64,000 bases of DNA, from assembly GCF_008370255.1 (NCBI RefSeq), contig NZ_SEUI01000001.1:57678-121677 (forward strand). Reading direction: 5' to 3'. The DNA comes from Pseudoalteromonas sp. FUC4 (GTDB taxonomy: Bacteria; Pseudomonadota; Gammaproteobacteria; Enterobacterales; Alteromonadaceae). Positions 45,473 to 55,580 of the stretch are shown here, piece by piece. Under the pieces are notes generated by a model. That model did not search any database, was not told the DNA's origin, and saw only the letters and a program-made list of their open reading frames with translations. The translations under genes were made by a program, and so were the position numbers. Numbering within the stretch: the first letter of the stretch is position 1; each line of letters begins with the position of its first letter.

Positions 45473-46276
45473 TTACTGAACTTTAATTTTATCGATTAAT
45501 ATACTGCTTAAGTAGAACTGCATCATAGGCGTTAATGCGCTTACTTCTGTTCTGTTACACGGACCACTAAGCTTAGTAAGGCTTGATAATTTTGACAACG
45601 TTTTGTACTGAGGAATTTGAATGTCTTTTCCAAGTCTTTCCATGCGGGCTTCATCAGTATTTTGCTGATGGACAAAAGCGACAACCTCAAGCTCATTAGT
45701 TATTTTTTGCTCTTCGGTGAAACTATAAACTAGTGGCTCACGATGAAAACTAGCACTATCAATAGAAGATTTAGCAAACCAAACAACATCACCCGATGCT
45801 TTGTGTGTGAGGCGCATACTTACTTGTGCAAATATTGCAGCACATTCCTGAGTTGGGTATTGCTGAGCAATATCTGAATATAATGTAAAAGGGTTCTCAG
45901 GTTGCTTTATTGCGTACTTAACATCGTCAGTGAAGGTTAAATCAAGTTGCTGAATAGTTAGTGTATAGTCGCTGTTATTTTTAGTGGTTACTTTTAGCTG
46001 TTTATCGTTAAGTGCTTGGCTAATTTGTGATAAAAGTTTATCGGTTACACTTGCCTTATCGGTAATAATTTTTACTGTTTGGTTTCTAATTACCTTATGT
46101 GCAGGAAGTTGAACGGATTTAACTTTTGGTGATGAGTGCCCTGTGGTGTACTCAAGCTGGTAGGTCTGGCTTTTTAATGTTGGCTTTAATGGCATAGCCA
46201 GTGGTTCGGCCGGCTGCTTTGTAAGAGTACAACCAGTTGATAATATAACAAAAAGTGACACAACGAAAAAACGCAT
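45473..46276 (-). CDS. Lipoprotein of unknown function
   Basis: 267 residues with a lipoprotein signal (RFFVVSLFVILSTGC, lipobox STGC). The mature part is a mixed alpha/beta protein without a motif I recognise; three further cysteines (QECAAIF, SGPCNRT) may pair. The ATG at 46276 is chosen because it puts the signal peptide at the N-terminus; the frame extends nine residues upstream. It lies 89 bases upstream of the module 2 MipA-type gene on the same strand, so it could share its transcript. Confidence 0.75.
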   Translation of the reverse strand: MRFFVVSLFVILSTGCTLTKQPAEPLAMPLKPTLKSQTYQLEYTTGHSSPKVKSVQLPAHKVIRNQTVKIITDKASVTDKLLSQISQALNDKQLKVTTKNNSDYTLTIQQLDLTFTDDVKYAIKQPENPFTLYSDIAQQYPTQECAAIFAQVSMRLTHKASGDVVWFAKSSIDSASFHREPLVYSFTEEQKITNELEVVAFVHQQNTDEARMERLGKDIQIPQYKTLSKLSSLTKLSGPCNRTEVSALTPMMQFYLSSILIDKIKVQ

Positions 46277-46388
46277 AAGTACTAAACACTCACTAAAAAC
46301 CAAATAATCGTCGTATTGTACGTTAGTCCAAACAAAACTTCATGATATTATCTACATAGATGTAGTTAAAAAGATAAATTTTATAAAA

Positions 46389-47543
46389 ATGAAGTATCTC
46401 AAATCTTTATTGTATAGCCTACCTGCTTTGTGTTTGTTGTTTAGCTCTGTGAGTTTTGCAGCAAAAGCAGATCCTGATTGGGATGCATTTGTAAAAAAGT
46501 ACGGCCGTTACGCACAAAAAAAATTAAAAAGTAAAGGTATACCCGGTGCAGCGCTTTCGATTGTAAATGCAAACAACTCTGATTATATCCACACTATGGG
46601 TGTTACTAAAGCACGCAACGGGCAAAAAGTTAATAAGCATACTCGGTTTAGGCTCGCGTCTGTTTCTAAAACATTTGCAGGTTCATTATCAGCTAAATTA
46701 GCCAGTGATGGCTTACTTGAACTAGACAAAGCTGTTAGCGAATACATAACTGATTTTAAAGGGACTGTTTATCAAGATGATTTAAAGGTGTTTCATCTTT
46801 TAAGCCATTCAAGCGGGTTAGTGCCTAATGCATACGATAATTTAATTGAGTCTCGTATGGATTACCCCGGAATTGTCGAAAAATTACTTAGCGTTAAACC
46901 TATTTGTAAACCAGGTGAGTGCTATGGCTATCAAAACGTAATGTTTAGCCTCATCGGTGATGTAATATTGCAAAGCAGCAGTAAAAGTTACGGACAGTGG
47001 TTACGAGAAGCTATTTTTGAGCCTTTAAAAATGAGTGATGCCAGCTTAGGTTTTGAATCTATGATTCAGGATGAAAATTACGCATTACCACACGTGCGCG
47101 GTACAAAACGTTGGTATAGCGCTAAGCTTAAAAAAAATTATTATAAAGTGGGACCTGCAGCGGGTGTAAACGCAAGTGCAAGTGACATGGCCATTTGGTT
47201 AAAAGCCCAGCTAGGGCAATACCCTGATGTTTTGTCATTGGATAATCTCGCAAAGCAAACGCGTCCTTATACACATACAAAAAAAGAAATGCATCGCAGA
47301 GTGTGGAAAAAACACCTTAATGAAGCCTATTACGGGCTAGGTTGGCGGGTTTATAATTACGCCGATGAAACGCTTTATTATCACAGTGGCTGGGTGCAAG
47401 GATATAGAAGCGATGTGGTTGTATTTCCCCACTTAAACGTTGGTTTTAGTTTAATCGTTAATGCTGAAACCGGCGTAATAAATGAATTAACGACTGAATT
47501 TATCGACAGGCTATTAGAATATAAGCGAGGTAAAAAAATATGA
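46389..47543 (+). CDS. Exported serine hydrolase (beta-lactamase class C/PBP-like)
   Basis: 384 residues: signal peptide (1 to about 24, SFA-AK), then a serine beta-lactamase-like fold: SXXK catalytic motif RLASVSKTF, YXN motif CYGYQNVMFS and a C-terminal HSG motif (YYHSGWVQGYRS) in place of KTG. Members include D-aminopeptidases, esterases and class C lactamases; HSG favours a peptidase or esterase over a true lactamase. Divergent from the lipoprotein; the phosphatase gene overlaps its stop. Confidence 0.88.
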   Translation: MKYLKSLLYSLPALCLLFSSVSFAAKADPDWDAFVKKYGRYAQKKLKSKGIPGAALSIVNANNSDYIHTMGVTKARNGQKVNKHTRFRLASVSKTFAGSLSAKLASDGLLELDKAVSEYITDFKGTVYQDDLKVFHLLSHSSGLVPNAYDNLIESRMDYPGIVEKLLSVKPICKPGECYGYQNVMFSLIGDVILQSSSKSYGQWLREAIFEPLKMSDASLGFESMIQDENYALPHVRGTKRWYSAKLKKNYYKVGPAAGVNASASDMAIWLKAQLGQYPDVLSLDNLAKQTRPYTHTKKEMHRRVWKKHLNEAYYGLGWRVYNYADETLYYHSGWVQGYRSDVVVFPHLNVGFSLIVNAETGVINELTTEFIDRLLEYKRGKKI

Positions 47544-48040
47544 ATAAAATAATATTAGCAGTCACTTTTTTAGCCATGTCATTTAATTGTAGTTTGGTAT
47601 TTGCCGCACCTGACGAAGTATATTTGTTTCGTCATAGCGAAAAGTTAACGGGTAAAAACCCAGCGCTTTCAGAAAAGGGGAAGGCACGTGCAAATAATTT
47701 AGTTACGTTATTTAAAGAATATCAAAATATACATCTTTTTAGCAGCAACTATAAACGCACGTTGCAAACAGCCGCACCTTTGCAGGCACATTTTAATACC
47801 AAAATAAATGTGTATAACGCAGGTGAGCTAAGTGATCTAAAAAATGAGTTACTAAAACTAAAGGGAGTGGTTGTTGTTATTGGGCACAGTAATACGACGC
47901 CGCAACTGGCAGAACTACTCTCCAATGAAAAAGTGCCGGCTATGAGTGAGACACAATTTACTCAGTATTTTATATTACACAATAAGCCCACTAATAACGG
48001 CACTGATTATGATGTAACCCACCATACAATGAGCTTTTAA
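47540..48040 (+). CDS. Exported histidine-phosphatase-superfamily protein (SixA-like)
   Basis: 166 residues: signal peptide (1 to about 22, LVFA-A), then a phosphoglycerate-mutase-like fold with the catalytic RHSE (normally RHG/RHA), later Arg (NYKRTLQTA) and second histidine in VIGHSNTTPQL. Resembles SixA in size but is clearly exported, so its substrate is periplasmic. ATGA overlap with the serine hydrolase gene implies that the two are made together; a joint substrate is only a guess. Confidence 0.85.
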   Translation: MNKIILAVTFLAMSFNCSLVFAAPDEVYLFRHSEKLTGKNPALSEKGKARANNLVTLFKEYQNIHLFSSNYKRTLQTAAPLQAHFNTKINVYNAGELSDLKNELLKLKGVVVVIGHSNTTPQLAELLSNEKVPAMSETQFTQYFILHNKPTNNGTDYDVTHHTMSF

Positions 48041-48060
48041 ATTAAAAAGTATTATGTAAC

Positions 48061-48087
48061 AAAAAACCAGCATTAAGCTGGTTTTTT
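48061..48087 (+). terminator. Terminator after the histidine-phosphatase gene
   Basis: Stem AAAAAACCAGC / GCTGGTTTTTT with a five-base loop. The A-run makes it usable in the minus direction (yhbY) as well. Confidence 0.86.
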
Positions 48088-48122
48088 AATTTAAACGTAC
48101 TAAACCCTTTAAAAAGGATTAA

Positions 48123-48419
48123 TTAATTACGTGGTAAATGTATTTTTTTCTCAACACTTTGGCGATAAAGCACAATAGTGTGACCTATCGTTTGTAGCTT
48201 AGTCGCACCAGTTTCACGTACGATTGCTTCAAAAATAAGTGCTTTTGTTTCACGATCATCAGTTGGAACTTTAACTTTGATTAATTCGTGAATTTCTAAT
48301 GCACTTTGAATTTCGACTACTACGCCTTCGGTTAAACCGTTAGAACCTAGTAAAACTACAGGCTTGAGGCTATGTGCCTGACCTTTTAAAAACTGCTTTT
48401 GTTTGTTTGATAATGTCAT
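48123..48419 (-). CDS. yhbY: Ribosome assembly RNA-binding protein YhbY
   Basis: 98-residue CRM-domain protein: LSNKQKQFLKGQAHSLKPVVLLGSNGLTEGVV and the RETGATKLQTIGHTIVLYR ending match YhbY. Associates with pre-50S ribosomal subunits. Divergent from rlmE with 88 bases between, the standard gammaproteobacterial arrangement. Confidence 0.95.
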   Translation of the reverse strand: MTLSNKQKQFLKGQAHSLKPVVLLGSNGLTEGVVVEIQSALEIHELIKVKVPTDDRETKALIFEAIVRETGATKLQTIGHTIVLYRQSVEKKIHLPRN

Positions 48420-48507
48420 GTTTATACAAATTTTGCTGAATATGGCTTGAATTAAGGGTATTCTAACGCCATCTAGAGAATATTACTAATTAGTTGCGTG
48501 TTAATTT

Positions 48508-49137
48508 ATGACAAATAAAAAACAGTCAGCCAGTTCACAGCGATGGCTGAAAGAACATTTTGATGATAAATATGTTCAAGAAGCGCAAAAAAAAGGCTGG
48601 CGTTCCCGAGCGGTTTTTAAATTAGATGAAGTACAAAATAGAGATAAGTTACTTCGCCCTGGTATGACCGTTGTTGATTTAGGGGCAGCTCCAGGAAGCT
48701 GGTCACAGTATTTGGCAGAAAAAGTAGGTGACAAAGGCCAAGTTATTGCCTGCGACATATTACCTATGGACTCACTTGCGGGTGTTGACTTTTTACAAGG
48801 CGACTTTCGTGAAGAAGCTGTGTTAAATGCGTTGCTGAAACGTATTGATGGTAAAAATGTTGATGTGGTACTCTCTGACATGGCACCAAATATGAGTGGT
48901 AATAACTCAGTAGATCAAGCGGGTAGTATGTATTTGGTAGAACTTGCACTAGATATGTGTAGTCAAGTACTTAAGAAAAATGGCGCATTTATTGTTAAGG
49001 TTTTCCAAGGTGAAGGCTTTGATCAATACTTGCAAGATGTACGTAATAGTTTTAAAGCAGTGAAAATACGCAAACCTGATGCCTCACGTGCCCGTTCTCG
49101 GGAAGTATATATAGTAGCGACTGGATACAAACTGTAG
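48508..49137 (+). CDS. rlmE: 23S rRNA 2'-O-methyltransferase RlmE (FtsJ)
   Basis: 209 residues. SAM-binding [15 protein letters not shown], catalytic set K-D-K-E visible as Lys of [11 protein letters not shown], Asp of [12 protein letters not shown], Lys of [10 protein letters not shown] and the C-terminal Glu of [11 protein letters not shown]. Methylates U2552 of 23S rRNA in the 50S subunit. Followed by ftsH, 57 bases downstream, as in E. coli. Confidence 0.97.
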   Translation: MTNKKQSASSQRWLKEHFDDKYVQEAQKKGWRSRAVFKLDEVQNRDKLLRPGMTVVDLGAAPGSWSQYLAEKVGDKGQVIACDILPMDSLAGVDFLQGDFREEAVLNALLKRIDGKNVDVVLSDMAPNMSGNNSVDQAGSMYLVELALDMCSQVLKKNGAFIVKVFQGEGFDQYLQDVRNSFKAVKIRKPDASRARSREVYIVATGYKL

Positions 49138-49194
49138 TACAGTTGCTTGGCGTTTAGTTGAATTTAAATTAATTGGATACAAGAGGTTAACCCC

Positions 49195-51147
49195 TTGAGC
49201 GATATGGCGAAAAATTTAATACTATGGCTGGTGATTGCAGTTGTGCTGATGTCAGTCTTTCAGAGCTTTAATGGTGGCGAGCAAGTTGATCGTCAAACAA
49301 GTTACACTCAATTTGTTAAAGATGTCCGCAGCGGCTCTTTACAAGAAGTTATTATTGACCGTGGTACAGGAAATATTACTGGTACTAAAAGCAGTGGTGA
49401 ACGTTTTCAAACAACGATGCCAATGTACGATGAAGATTTAATTAATGACTTACTTAAAAATGATGTAAATGTGAAGGGTGTACAACCTGAAGAACAATCA
49501 TTCTTAGCGAGCATATTTATTTCCTGGTTCCCAATGATACTGCTTATTGGTGTATGGATATTCTTCATGCGTCAGATGCAAGGCGGCGGCGGTAAAGGCG
49601 CTATGTCATTTGGTAAGAGTAAAGCGCGTTTAATGAGCGAAGATCAAATTAAAACAACGTTTGCAGACGTTGCTGGTTGTGATGAAGCGAAAGAAGACGT
49701 TACCGAATTGGTAGACTTTTTACGTGACCCTTCTAAGTTTCAAAAGCTTGGCGGTAGTATTCCTAAAGGCGTACTAATGGTTGGTCCTCCTGGTACTGGT
49801 AAAACGTTACTTGCAAAGGCTGTTGCGGGTGAAGCGAAAGTACCGTTTTTTACAATTTCTGGTTCAGATTTTGTTGAAATGTTTGTCGGTGTTGGAGCTT
49901 CACGAGTACGTGACATGTTTGAACAAGCTAAAAAAGCGGCACCTTGTATTATCTTTATAGATGAGATTGATGCGGTTGGTCGTAAACGTGGCGCAGGTAT
50001 GGGCGGCGGTAACGATGAACGTGAGCAAACACTTAACCAAATGCTAGTAGAAATGGATGGTTTTGGTGGTAACGAAGGTATTATCGTTATTGCGGCAACT
50101 AACCGACCAGATGTTCTAGACCCTGCATTACTTCGTCCAGGTCGTTTTGACCGTCAAGTAGAAGTCGGTTTACCTGATATCCGTGGTCGTGAGCAAATAC
50201 TCAAAGTACACATGCGTAAAGTGCCATTAGGCGATAACGTAGAAGCGGCTGTTATTGCACGTGGTACACCTGGTTTTTCTGGCGCTGATTTAGCGAACTT
50301 AGTAAACGAAGCTGCACTTTATGCTGCACGTGGTAATAAACGTGTTGTAAGTATGGGCGAATTTGATGCTGCTAAAGATAAAATCATGATGGGCGCTGAG
50401 CGCAAAACCATGGTGATGAGCGAGCAAGAAAAAGAAATGACAGCGTATCACGAAGCAGGCCACGCAATTGTGGGCCGTATGGTTCCTGAACATGATCCAG
50501 TTTACAAAGTATCTATTATTCCACGTGGCCGTGCGCTAGGTGTAACAATGTACCTGCCTGAACAAGACCGTGTTAGCCATTCAAAAGAGCTTTTAGAATC
50601 TATGATTTCAAGCCTTTATGGTGGCCGTATTGCTGAAGCACTTATTTATGGTGCTGATAAAGTAACAACGGGTGCAAGTAACGATATTGAACGAGCTACA
50701 GACATAGCGCGTAAAATGGTTACGCATTGGGGTTTAAGTGAAAAACTAGGTCCGTTACTTTACGCTGAGGATCAAAATGAGATGTATATGGGTGGTGGCG
50801 GAAGCCGTGCATCTAGTATGTCGGATGATACTGCTAAAGTAATTGATGCTGAAGTACGCTTATTTTCAGACCGTAACTATCATCGAGCAGAAGAAATATT
50901 AAAAGAAAACATTGATATTCTTCACTCAATGAAAGACGCGTTAATGAAATACGAAACAATCGACGCTAAGCAAATCGATGATTTAATGGCACGCCAACCA
51001 GTGCGTGAGCCGCGTGATGCACATGACCGTCATGAAGCAAAACCGGTAAAAGCGGAAGAACCTCAAGAGCCAGTAGTTGATGAAAGTCAAAATACTGATG
51101 ATTCATCGAAAAAAGATGAAACAAACCTTGATGACAAAGCTGAATAA
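49195..51147 (+). CDS. ftsH: ATP-dependent membrane zinc protease FtsH
   Basis: 650 residues: two membrane helices (about 5-25 and 100-121) with a small periplasmic domain between, AAA+ domain (Walker A GPPGTGKT, Walker [20 protein letters not shown]) and peptidase domain with zinc motif HEAGH. Degrades LpxC-type regulators and unassembled membrane proteins. The TTG at 49195 (MSDMAKN) or the ATG three codons later is the start; AGAGG favours either. The acidic, Glu/Asp-rich tail after residue 600 is variable in the family. Confidence 0.98.
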   Translation: MSDMAKNLILWLVIAVVLMSVFQSFNGGEQVDRQTSYTQFVKDVRSGSLQEVIIDRGTGNITGTKSSGERFQTTMPMYDEDLINDLLKNDVNVKGVQPEEQSFLASIFISWFPMILLIGVWIFFMRQMQGGGGKGAMSFGKSKARLMSEDQIKTTFADVAGCDEAKEDVTELVDFLRDPSKFQKLGGSIPKGVLMVGPPGTGKTLLAKAVAGEAKVPFFTISGSDFVEMFVGVGASRVRDMFEQAKKAAPCIIFIDEIDAVGRKRGAGMGGGNDEREQTLNQMLVEMDGFGGNEGIIVIAATNRPDVLDPALLRPGRFDRQVEVGLPDIRGREQILKVHMRKVPLGDNVEAAVIARGTPGFSGADLANLVNEAALYAARGNKRVVSMGEFDAAKDKIMMGAERKTMVMSEQEKEMTAYHEAGHAIVGRMVPEHDPVYKVSIIPRGRALGVTMYLPEQDRVSHSKELLESMISSLYGGRIAEALIYGADKVTTGASNDIERATDIARKMVTHWGLSEKLGPLLYAEDQNEMYMGGGGSRASSMSDDTAKVIDAEVRLFSDRNYHRAEEILKENIDILHSMKDALMKYETIDAKQIDDLMARQPVREPRDAHDRHEAKPVKAEEPQEPVVDESQNTDDSSKKDETNLDDKAE

Positions 51148-51165
51148 TCGTTAAAATAGTTAATG

Positions 51166-51191
51166 AAAGCCCCGAACTTCGGGGCTTTTTT
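51166..51191 (+). terminator. Terminator after ftsH
   Basis: Stem AAAGCCCCG / CGGGGCTTT with a T-run, between ftsH and folP. Confidence 0.85.
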
Positions 51192-51227
51192 GTATCAACT
51201 ATTTAGAAATAATTATAAAGGTTGGCA

Positions 51228-52073
51228 ATGACTAACACATTAAAGCTTCCGAGAGGGCGTACGCTTAATCTTGAAAAGCCCGTTATTATGGGAATATTAA
51301 ATGTAACGCCGGATTCATTTTCTGATGGTGGGCAGTTTTTAGACCCCAAAGTAGCGCTAAAGCGCGCAATGCAATTATTAGATGACGGCGCGACAATTTT
51401 AGATATAGGGGGGGAGTCAACCCGTCCAGGCGCGCCAGATGTTAGTTTAGAAGATGAACTTGCTCGAGTAATTCCTGCTATTAAAGCGATACGTGAGTAC
51501 AGTGATTGCGTTATTTCAATTGATACTAGTAAAGCGCAAGTAATGGAGCAAGCAATACTCGCAGGGGCAGATATAGTTAATGATGTAAGAGCTCTACAAG
51601 AAATAAACGCCTTAGAAACGCTTGCGCAATATGAAGATGTAGCAATTTGTTTGATGCATATGCAAGGGCAGCCCCGGAGCATGCAATCAGCACCTCGTTA
51701 CGATAATTTGTTTGCAGATATAAATATGTTTTTTAGTGAACGTATTAAAGCGTGTGAAACAGCGGGGATTAAGTTTGATCGACTTATTCTAGACCCCGGT
51801 TTTGGATTTGGAAAAACGCTTAGCCATAACTATCAAATATTGGCTGGGTTTGATGATTTTAATAAATTAGGATTGCCGTTATTGGCTGGGTTATCTCGTA
51901 AATCGATGATAGGTAATTTATTAAATAGAGATACAAATGAACGGTTAGCGGGCAGCTTAGCAGGTGCGTTAATCGCAGCGCAAAATGGCGCAAAAATTAT
52001 TCGTGTACATGACGTAAAAGAAACCGCAGATGTACTTGATGTATATCAAGCCTGCGAGAAAGGAATTGCATAA
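51228..52073 (+). CDS. folP: Dihydropteroate synthase
   Basis: 281 residues. Joins p-aminobenzoate to the pterin pyrophosphate in folate synthesis; target of sulfonamides. Motifs: [32 protein letters not shown] and the DPGFGFGKT pterin-binding segment. ATG at 51228 (AAGG upstream) is used instead of an upstream in-frame TTG. The glmM start codon overlaps its stop (TAATG). Confidence 0.97.
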   Translation: MTNTLKLPRGRTLNLEKPVIMGILNVTPDSFSDGGQFLDPKVALKRAMQLLDDGATILDIGGESTRPGAPDVSLEDELARVIPAIKAIREYSDCVISIDTSKAQVMEQAILAGADIVNDVRALQEINALETLAQYEDVAICLMHMQGQPRSMQSAPRYDNLFADINMFFSERIKACETAGIKFDRLILDPGFGFGKTLSHNYQILAGFDDFNKLGLPLLAGLSRKSMIGNLLNRDTNERLAGSLAGALIAAQNGAKIIRVHDVKETADVLDVYQACEKGIA

Positions 52074-53422
52074 TGAAAGAAAGAAAATATTTTGGCACTG
52101 ACGGCGTACGTGGCCTAGTAGGTACAGCGCCTATTAATCCTGAGTTTGCAATGAAGTTAGGTTGGGCCGCGGGACGTGTATTATCTCAAAGTGGTACTAA
52201 AAAGGTAATTATAGGTAAAGATACCCGTATTTCGGGCTACATGCTTGAAACTGCACTTGAGGCTGGTTTAATTGCTGCTGGTATTGATGTTGTATTACTT
52301 GGCCCAATGCCAACTCCTGCGGTTGCCTATTTAGCACAAACATTTAGAGCTGAGGCGGGCATTGTTATTAGTGCTTCACATAATCCGTATTACGATAACG
52401 GTATTAAGTTTTTCAATGGTCAAGGCTTGAAACTCGATGATGCTGTTGAGCTTGAAATTGAAGCGATGCTTGATGAGCAAATGACATGTGTTGCTTCAGA
52501 TAAACTAGGTAAAGCTTCGCGTTTAGTTAGTGCAGACGGCCGTTATATAGAGTTTTGTAAGAGCCAGTTTCCCCAAGGTTTGTCCTTAGAAGGTCTTAAA
52601 ATTGTTGTCGATTGCGCAAATGGTGCTACATACCATATAGCTCCTTCTGTCATGCGCGAACTTGGCGCAGAAGTAATAACACATGCATGCGAGCCTAATG
52701 GGGTTAATATTAATCAGGAATGTGGTGCTACGCATGTTGATACTTTAAAACGTAAAGTGCTTGAGTATAAAGCTGACGTAGGTATTGCATACGATGGTGA
52801 TGGCGATCGTGTAATGATGGTTGATCATAATGGTCGTGTATTCGATGGTGACGATTTAGTTTATATTATTGCTTGCCAAGCTGCCGAAGATCACATGCTT
52901 GGCGGTGGTGTAGTCGGCACTGTTATGTCTAACATGGGCCTTGAAAATGCTTTAAAAGCAAAAGGTATCGAGTTTGCTCGTAGTAAAGTGGGTGATCGCT
53001 ATGTAATGGAATTACTACAGCAAAAAGGCTGGAAAATTGGCGGTGAAAGCTCAGGCCATGTACTGAATCTAGACTTAATTAGCACGGGCGATGGCATTAT
53101 ATCAAGCTTACAAGTACTTGCTGCCATGGTTGCACAAAATCGAACCTTACAAGATTTAGGCGCTGGTTTTACCAAGTATCCAATGAAAATGATAAACGTG
53201 CGGTATACCGCTGGAACAGATCCGACAAAAGCACCTGAGGTACTTTCAGCTGTAGCAGAAGTTGAGCTTGCTTTAGGCGATAAAGGACGTGTTTTACTGC
53301 GCAAATCAGGCACTGAGCCTGTGGTTCGTGTTATGGTTGAAGCTGAGCAAGAAAAAATTGTAATAGACAGCGCTCAAAAAATTGCTGCTGTTGTAGAATC
53401 TATGAGCAAACAGACTGATTAA
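52073..53422 (+). CDS. glmM: Phosphoglucosamine mutase
   Basis: 449 residues. Active-site phosphoserine loop [15 protein letters not shown], metal-binding [11 protein letters not shown], sugar-binding GGESSGH and phosphate-binding [12 protein letters not shown]. Converts glucosamine-6-phosphate to the 1-phosphate for UDP-GlcNAc, the precursor of peptidoglycan and LPS. Translationally coupled to folP, as in E. coli. Confidence 0.98.
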   Translation: MKERKYFGTDGVRGLVGTAPINPEFAMKLGWAAGRVLSQSGTKKVIIGKDTRISGYMLETALEAGLIAAGIDVVLLGPMPTPAVAYLAQTFRAEAGIVISASHNPYYDNGIKFFNGQGLKLDDAVELEIEAMLDEQMTCVASDKLGKASRLVSADGRYIEFCKSQFPQGLSLEGLKIVVDCANGATYHIAPSVMRELGAEVITHACEPNGVNINQECGATHVDTLKRKVLEYKADVGIAYDGDGDRVMMVDHNGRVFDGDDLVYIIACQAAEDHMLGGGVVGTVMSNMGLENALKAKGIEFARSKVGDRYVMELLQQKGWKIGGESSGHVLNLDLISTGDGIISSLQVLAAMVAQNRTLQDLGAGFTKYPMKMINVRYTAGTDPTKAPEVLSAVAEVELALGDKGRVLLRKSGTEPVVRVMVEAEQEKIVIDSAQKIAAVVESMSKQTD

Positions 53423-53494
53423 TAACAATAACCTCTTGTAACTTTGGGCGAGAAAAGTTAATATCTCGCCCGCATTTCTAATGTGGAGTGGAAA

Positions 53495-54244
53495 ATGGCA
53501 ATACGCAAGGCGATGGTCGCAGGCAACTGGAAAATGAATGGTTCGTTAGAGCTAGTTAAACAAATGTCTGATGCTATTAACGATGTAAAATCACAAGAGA
53601 TGGACATTGTTTTGTTTCCTCCATTCCCACTTGTACCAGCAATGATAGCTAGTGGTGTTTCTACAGGTGCTCAAACTGTTTCTGAAAATACACCTGGTGC
53701 TTTTACCGGTGAAGTAGACGGACAGCTTCTAAAAGATTTAGGTGCAACTTACGCACTCGTTGGTCACTCTGAACGCCGCAGTATTTATAACGAAAGTAAT
53801 GAAACTGTCGCTGAAAAGTTTGCTAGAGCGCAAGAAGTTGGGTTAAAACCAATTTTATGTGTTGGTGAGAGTGAAAGTGAGCAAGAAAACGGTCAAACCG
53901 AACAAGTAGTTGCTGCACAAATTGATGCAGTAATTGAAAAATTAGGTGTAGCAGCACTGAAAGATTCTGTGATAGCATACGAGCCCGTTTGGGCCATAGG
54001 CACAGGTAAGACTGCATCGCCAGAACAGGCACAAACTGTTCATAAATTTATCCGTGACAAAATTGCATCACTTGATAGCAATTTAGCACAAGGGCTTACC
54101 ATCTTATATGGTGGTAGCGTTAATGAAAAAAATAGCGAATTATTATTTGCACAAACAGATATAGATGGCGGCTTAATTGGCGGCGCAAGTCTAAAAGCAG
54201 AATCTTTTACTGCAATCTGTAACAGTGCAAAAGGGACTGTATAA
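53495..54244 (+). CDS. tpiA: Triosephosphate isomerase
   Basis: 249 residues. N-terminal AGNWKMNGS with catalytic Lys, electrophile His in VGHSERR, catalytic Glu in AYEPVWAIGTGKTAS (loop 6) and the C-terminal YGGSVNEKN and GGASLK phosphate-binding loops. Interconverts dihydroxyacetone phosphate and glyceraldehyde-3-phosphate. Start ATG at 53495 with GGAG upstream. secG follows one base after the stop. Confidence 0.98.
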   Translation: MAIRKAMVAGNWKMNGSLELVKQMSDAINDVKSQEMDIVLFPPFPLVPAMIASGVSTGAQTVSENTPGAFTGEVDGQLLKDLGATYALVGHSERRSIYNESNETVAEKFARAQEVGLKPILCVGESESEQENGQTEQVVAAQIDAVIEKLGVAALKDSVIAYEPVWAIGTGKTASPEQAQTVHKFIRDKIASLDSNLAQGLTILYGGSVNEKNSELLFAQTDIDGGLIGGASLKAESFTAICNSAKGTV

Positions 54245-54245
54245 G

Positions 54246-54599
54246 ATGTACGAAATTTTATTAGTAGTTTATTTAGTTGTGGCTTTGGCTCTAGTTGGAA
54301 TGGTTTTAATTCAACAAGGTAAAGGCGCAGATATGGGTTCTTCATTTGGCGCTGGCGCATCAGGCACTGTTTTTGGTTCGTCAGGTGCTGGTAACTTTAT
54401 GACAAAAACAACCACAAGCTTAGCTACGGTATTTTTTGTTTTAAGCATTGTGTTAGGTAACTTAACGGCTGGTCAAATTAAAAAGACTGACGAATGGGAA
54501 AACCTAGAACAAGCTCCAGCAGTAGAAACTGTAGTTCCTGTTGAAGAAGATGTTCCAGTAACATCTACGAAAGGGCAAAGCTCTGACGTGCCGAACTAA
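54246..54599 (+). CDS. secG: Protein translocase subunit SecG
   Basis: 117 residues: two membrane helices (1-20 and about 52-75) around a Gly/Ser-rich loop (QQGKGADMGSSFGAGASGTVFGSSG), then an acidic tail with Val/Pro repeats. Non-essential partner of SecY and SecE. Start ATG at 54246 is right after the tpiA stop. Upstream of tRNA-Leu(GAG), the same order as secG-leuU in E. coli. Confidence 0.96.
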   Translation: MYEILLVVYLVVALALVGMVLIQQGKGADMGSSFGAGASGTVFGSSGAGNFMTKTTTSLATVFFVLSIVLGNLTAGQIKKTDEWENLEQAPAVETVVPVEEDVPVTSTKGQSSDVPN

Positions 54600-54680
54600 T
54601 TTAGCGTAAAGCTATCGTTAAACGATTTATAGTCCTCAAATAAATCAATATGTTTAACATCTAAGCGAAAGCTTAAAAAT

Positions 54681-54765
54681 GCGGATGTGGTGGAATTGGT
54701 AGACACGCCACCTTGAGGGGGTGGTGCTTTAGGGCATGGGGGTTCAAGTCCCCCCATCCGCACCA
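54681..54765 (+). tRNA. tRNA-Leu (anticodon GAG)
   Basis: 85 bases folding into a class II tRNA: acceptor GCGGATG / CATCCGC with encoded CCA end, D-stem region GUGG...CCAC, anticodon stem CCACC / GGTGG with loop TTGAGGG (anticodon GAG), a variable arm (GCTTTAGGGC) and T-loop GGTTCAAGTCC. Reads CUU/CUC. Located downstream of secG, as the leuU gene is in E. coli. Confidence 0.97.
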
Positions 54766-55580
54766 AATTGCAAAAACCAGTAACAGAGATGTTAGTGGTT
54801 TTTTTGTGCCTGAAATATATTGTGAGTGTCTTTTAAACATTATTTTCTTGTTGTGAATTAATAGCATATATGGACCTTTTCGATCGCAAGACAATTTTTG
54901 AATCGTTGAAATAGAGTGCATTGCGGGCATATATTTGGCTTTTTGTTGAGGTATCATTTGATACCTCTAGCTCTGATGGGTTTCCGCTCCTAGCACCTCA
55001 TAAATCCAGCGGCTTATGATTGTCCTTGATATTAAAAGGTTTCCTATAGGGCTGTACTGAACTGTACCAATCAATCTCTATTATTTAGTAATATTACAAG
55101 ATTGTTTACTTATGTACTTTTCTAAAACCCATTTAGGCAGTTAATTGAATGCGCTTTTAAATTTTTAATCTTATTGGTAACGCAGCACCACCCACGCCAT
55201 ACGCGCCATTTATTCGTTAAAGCAACGGTCGTGTTATTGTAATTACTGTACACTTTCAATTGCCTTGTCCACTACACCACTTACAAAGAATCTAAATGTC
55301 ATATTGATTTTTATAATAAGCAATATGAATATTTTGTAGTCATTTCAGATATTAATAAAATATGAAGGGGTAAATGTAATTTTTATTGGGAGCCTTATAA
55401 CATTAAAAGTGGAATGCTAGTATTAACGCTCACTTGGTAGGCATCTACAAAGTACGGTCTAGAAAATTAAGTACGGATTGCACTAAACACTTAATTAGAT
55501 CTAATTCTGACTTGATACTTGCAGGAAAAAACAAAAAGAAAAAATTAAAGTTAAAATAACTAGGTTTGAAGTAAGTCCAC
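54766..55580. other. Gene-poor region downstream of tRNA-Leu
   Basis: About 815 bases without a supportable gene. Contains a 9-bp palindrome GAGGTATCA / TGATACCTC at 54948-54967 and the direct repeat AAGTACGG (about 55450 and 55475). The only longer frame (minus, 54673-54957) runs through the tRNA and is an artefact. In related genomes tRNA-Leu is often followed by tRNA-Met and rimP-nusA-infB; here the neighbours are different, so this is a rearrangement point or a decayed island. Confidence 0.5.
54948..54967. repeat. Perfect 9-bp palindrome after tRNA-Leu
   Basis: GAGGTATCA, two-base centre, TGATACCTC. No flanking T-run on either strand, so it looks more like an operator or recombination site than a terminator. 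Confidence 0.4.

Noticed and set aside
46389..47543. Antibiotic-resistance beta-lactamase
   Set aside because: The third motif is HSG rather than KTG, and the context is a chromosomal pair with a phosphatase; a general serine hydrolase is more likely.
54673..54957. Minus-strand open frame of 94 codons covering tRNA-Leu
   Set aside because: Its C-terminal part is the reverse complement of the tRNA (classic GWGDLNPHALKHHP artefact), and the rest shows no family resemblance.
54766..55580. Integrated phage or genomic island at tRNA-Leu
   Set aside because: No integrase, no repeated tRNA 3' end and no cargo genes found; kept only as a possible synteny break.
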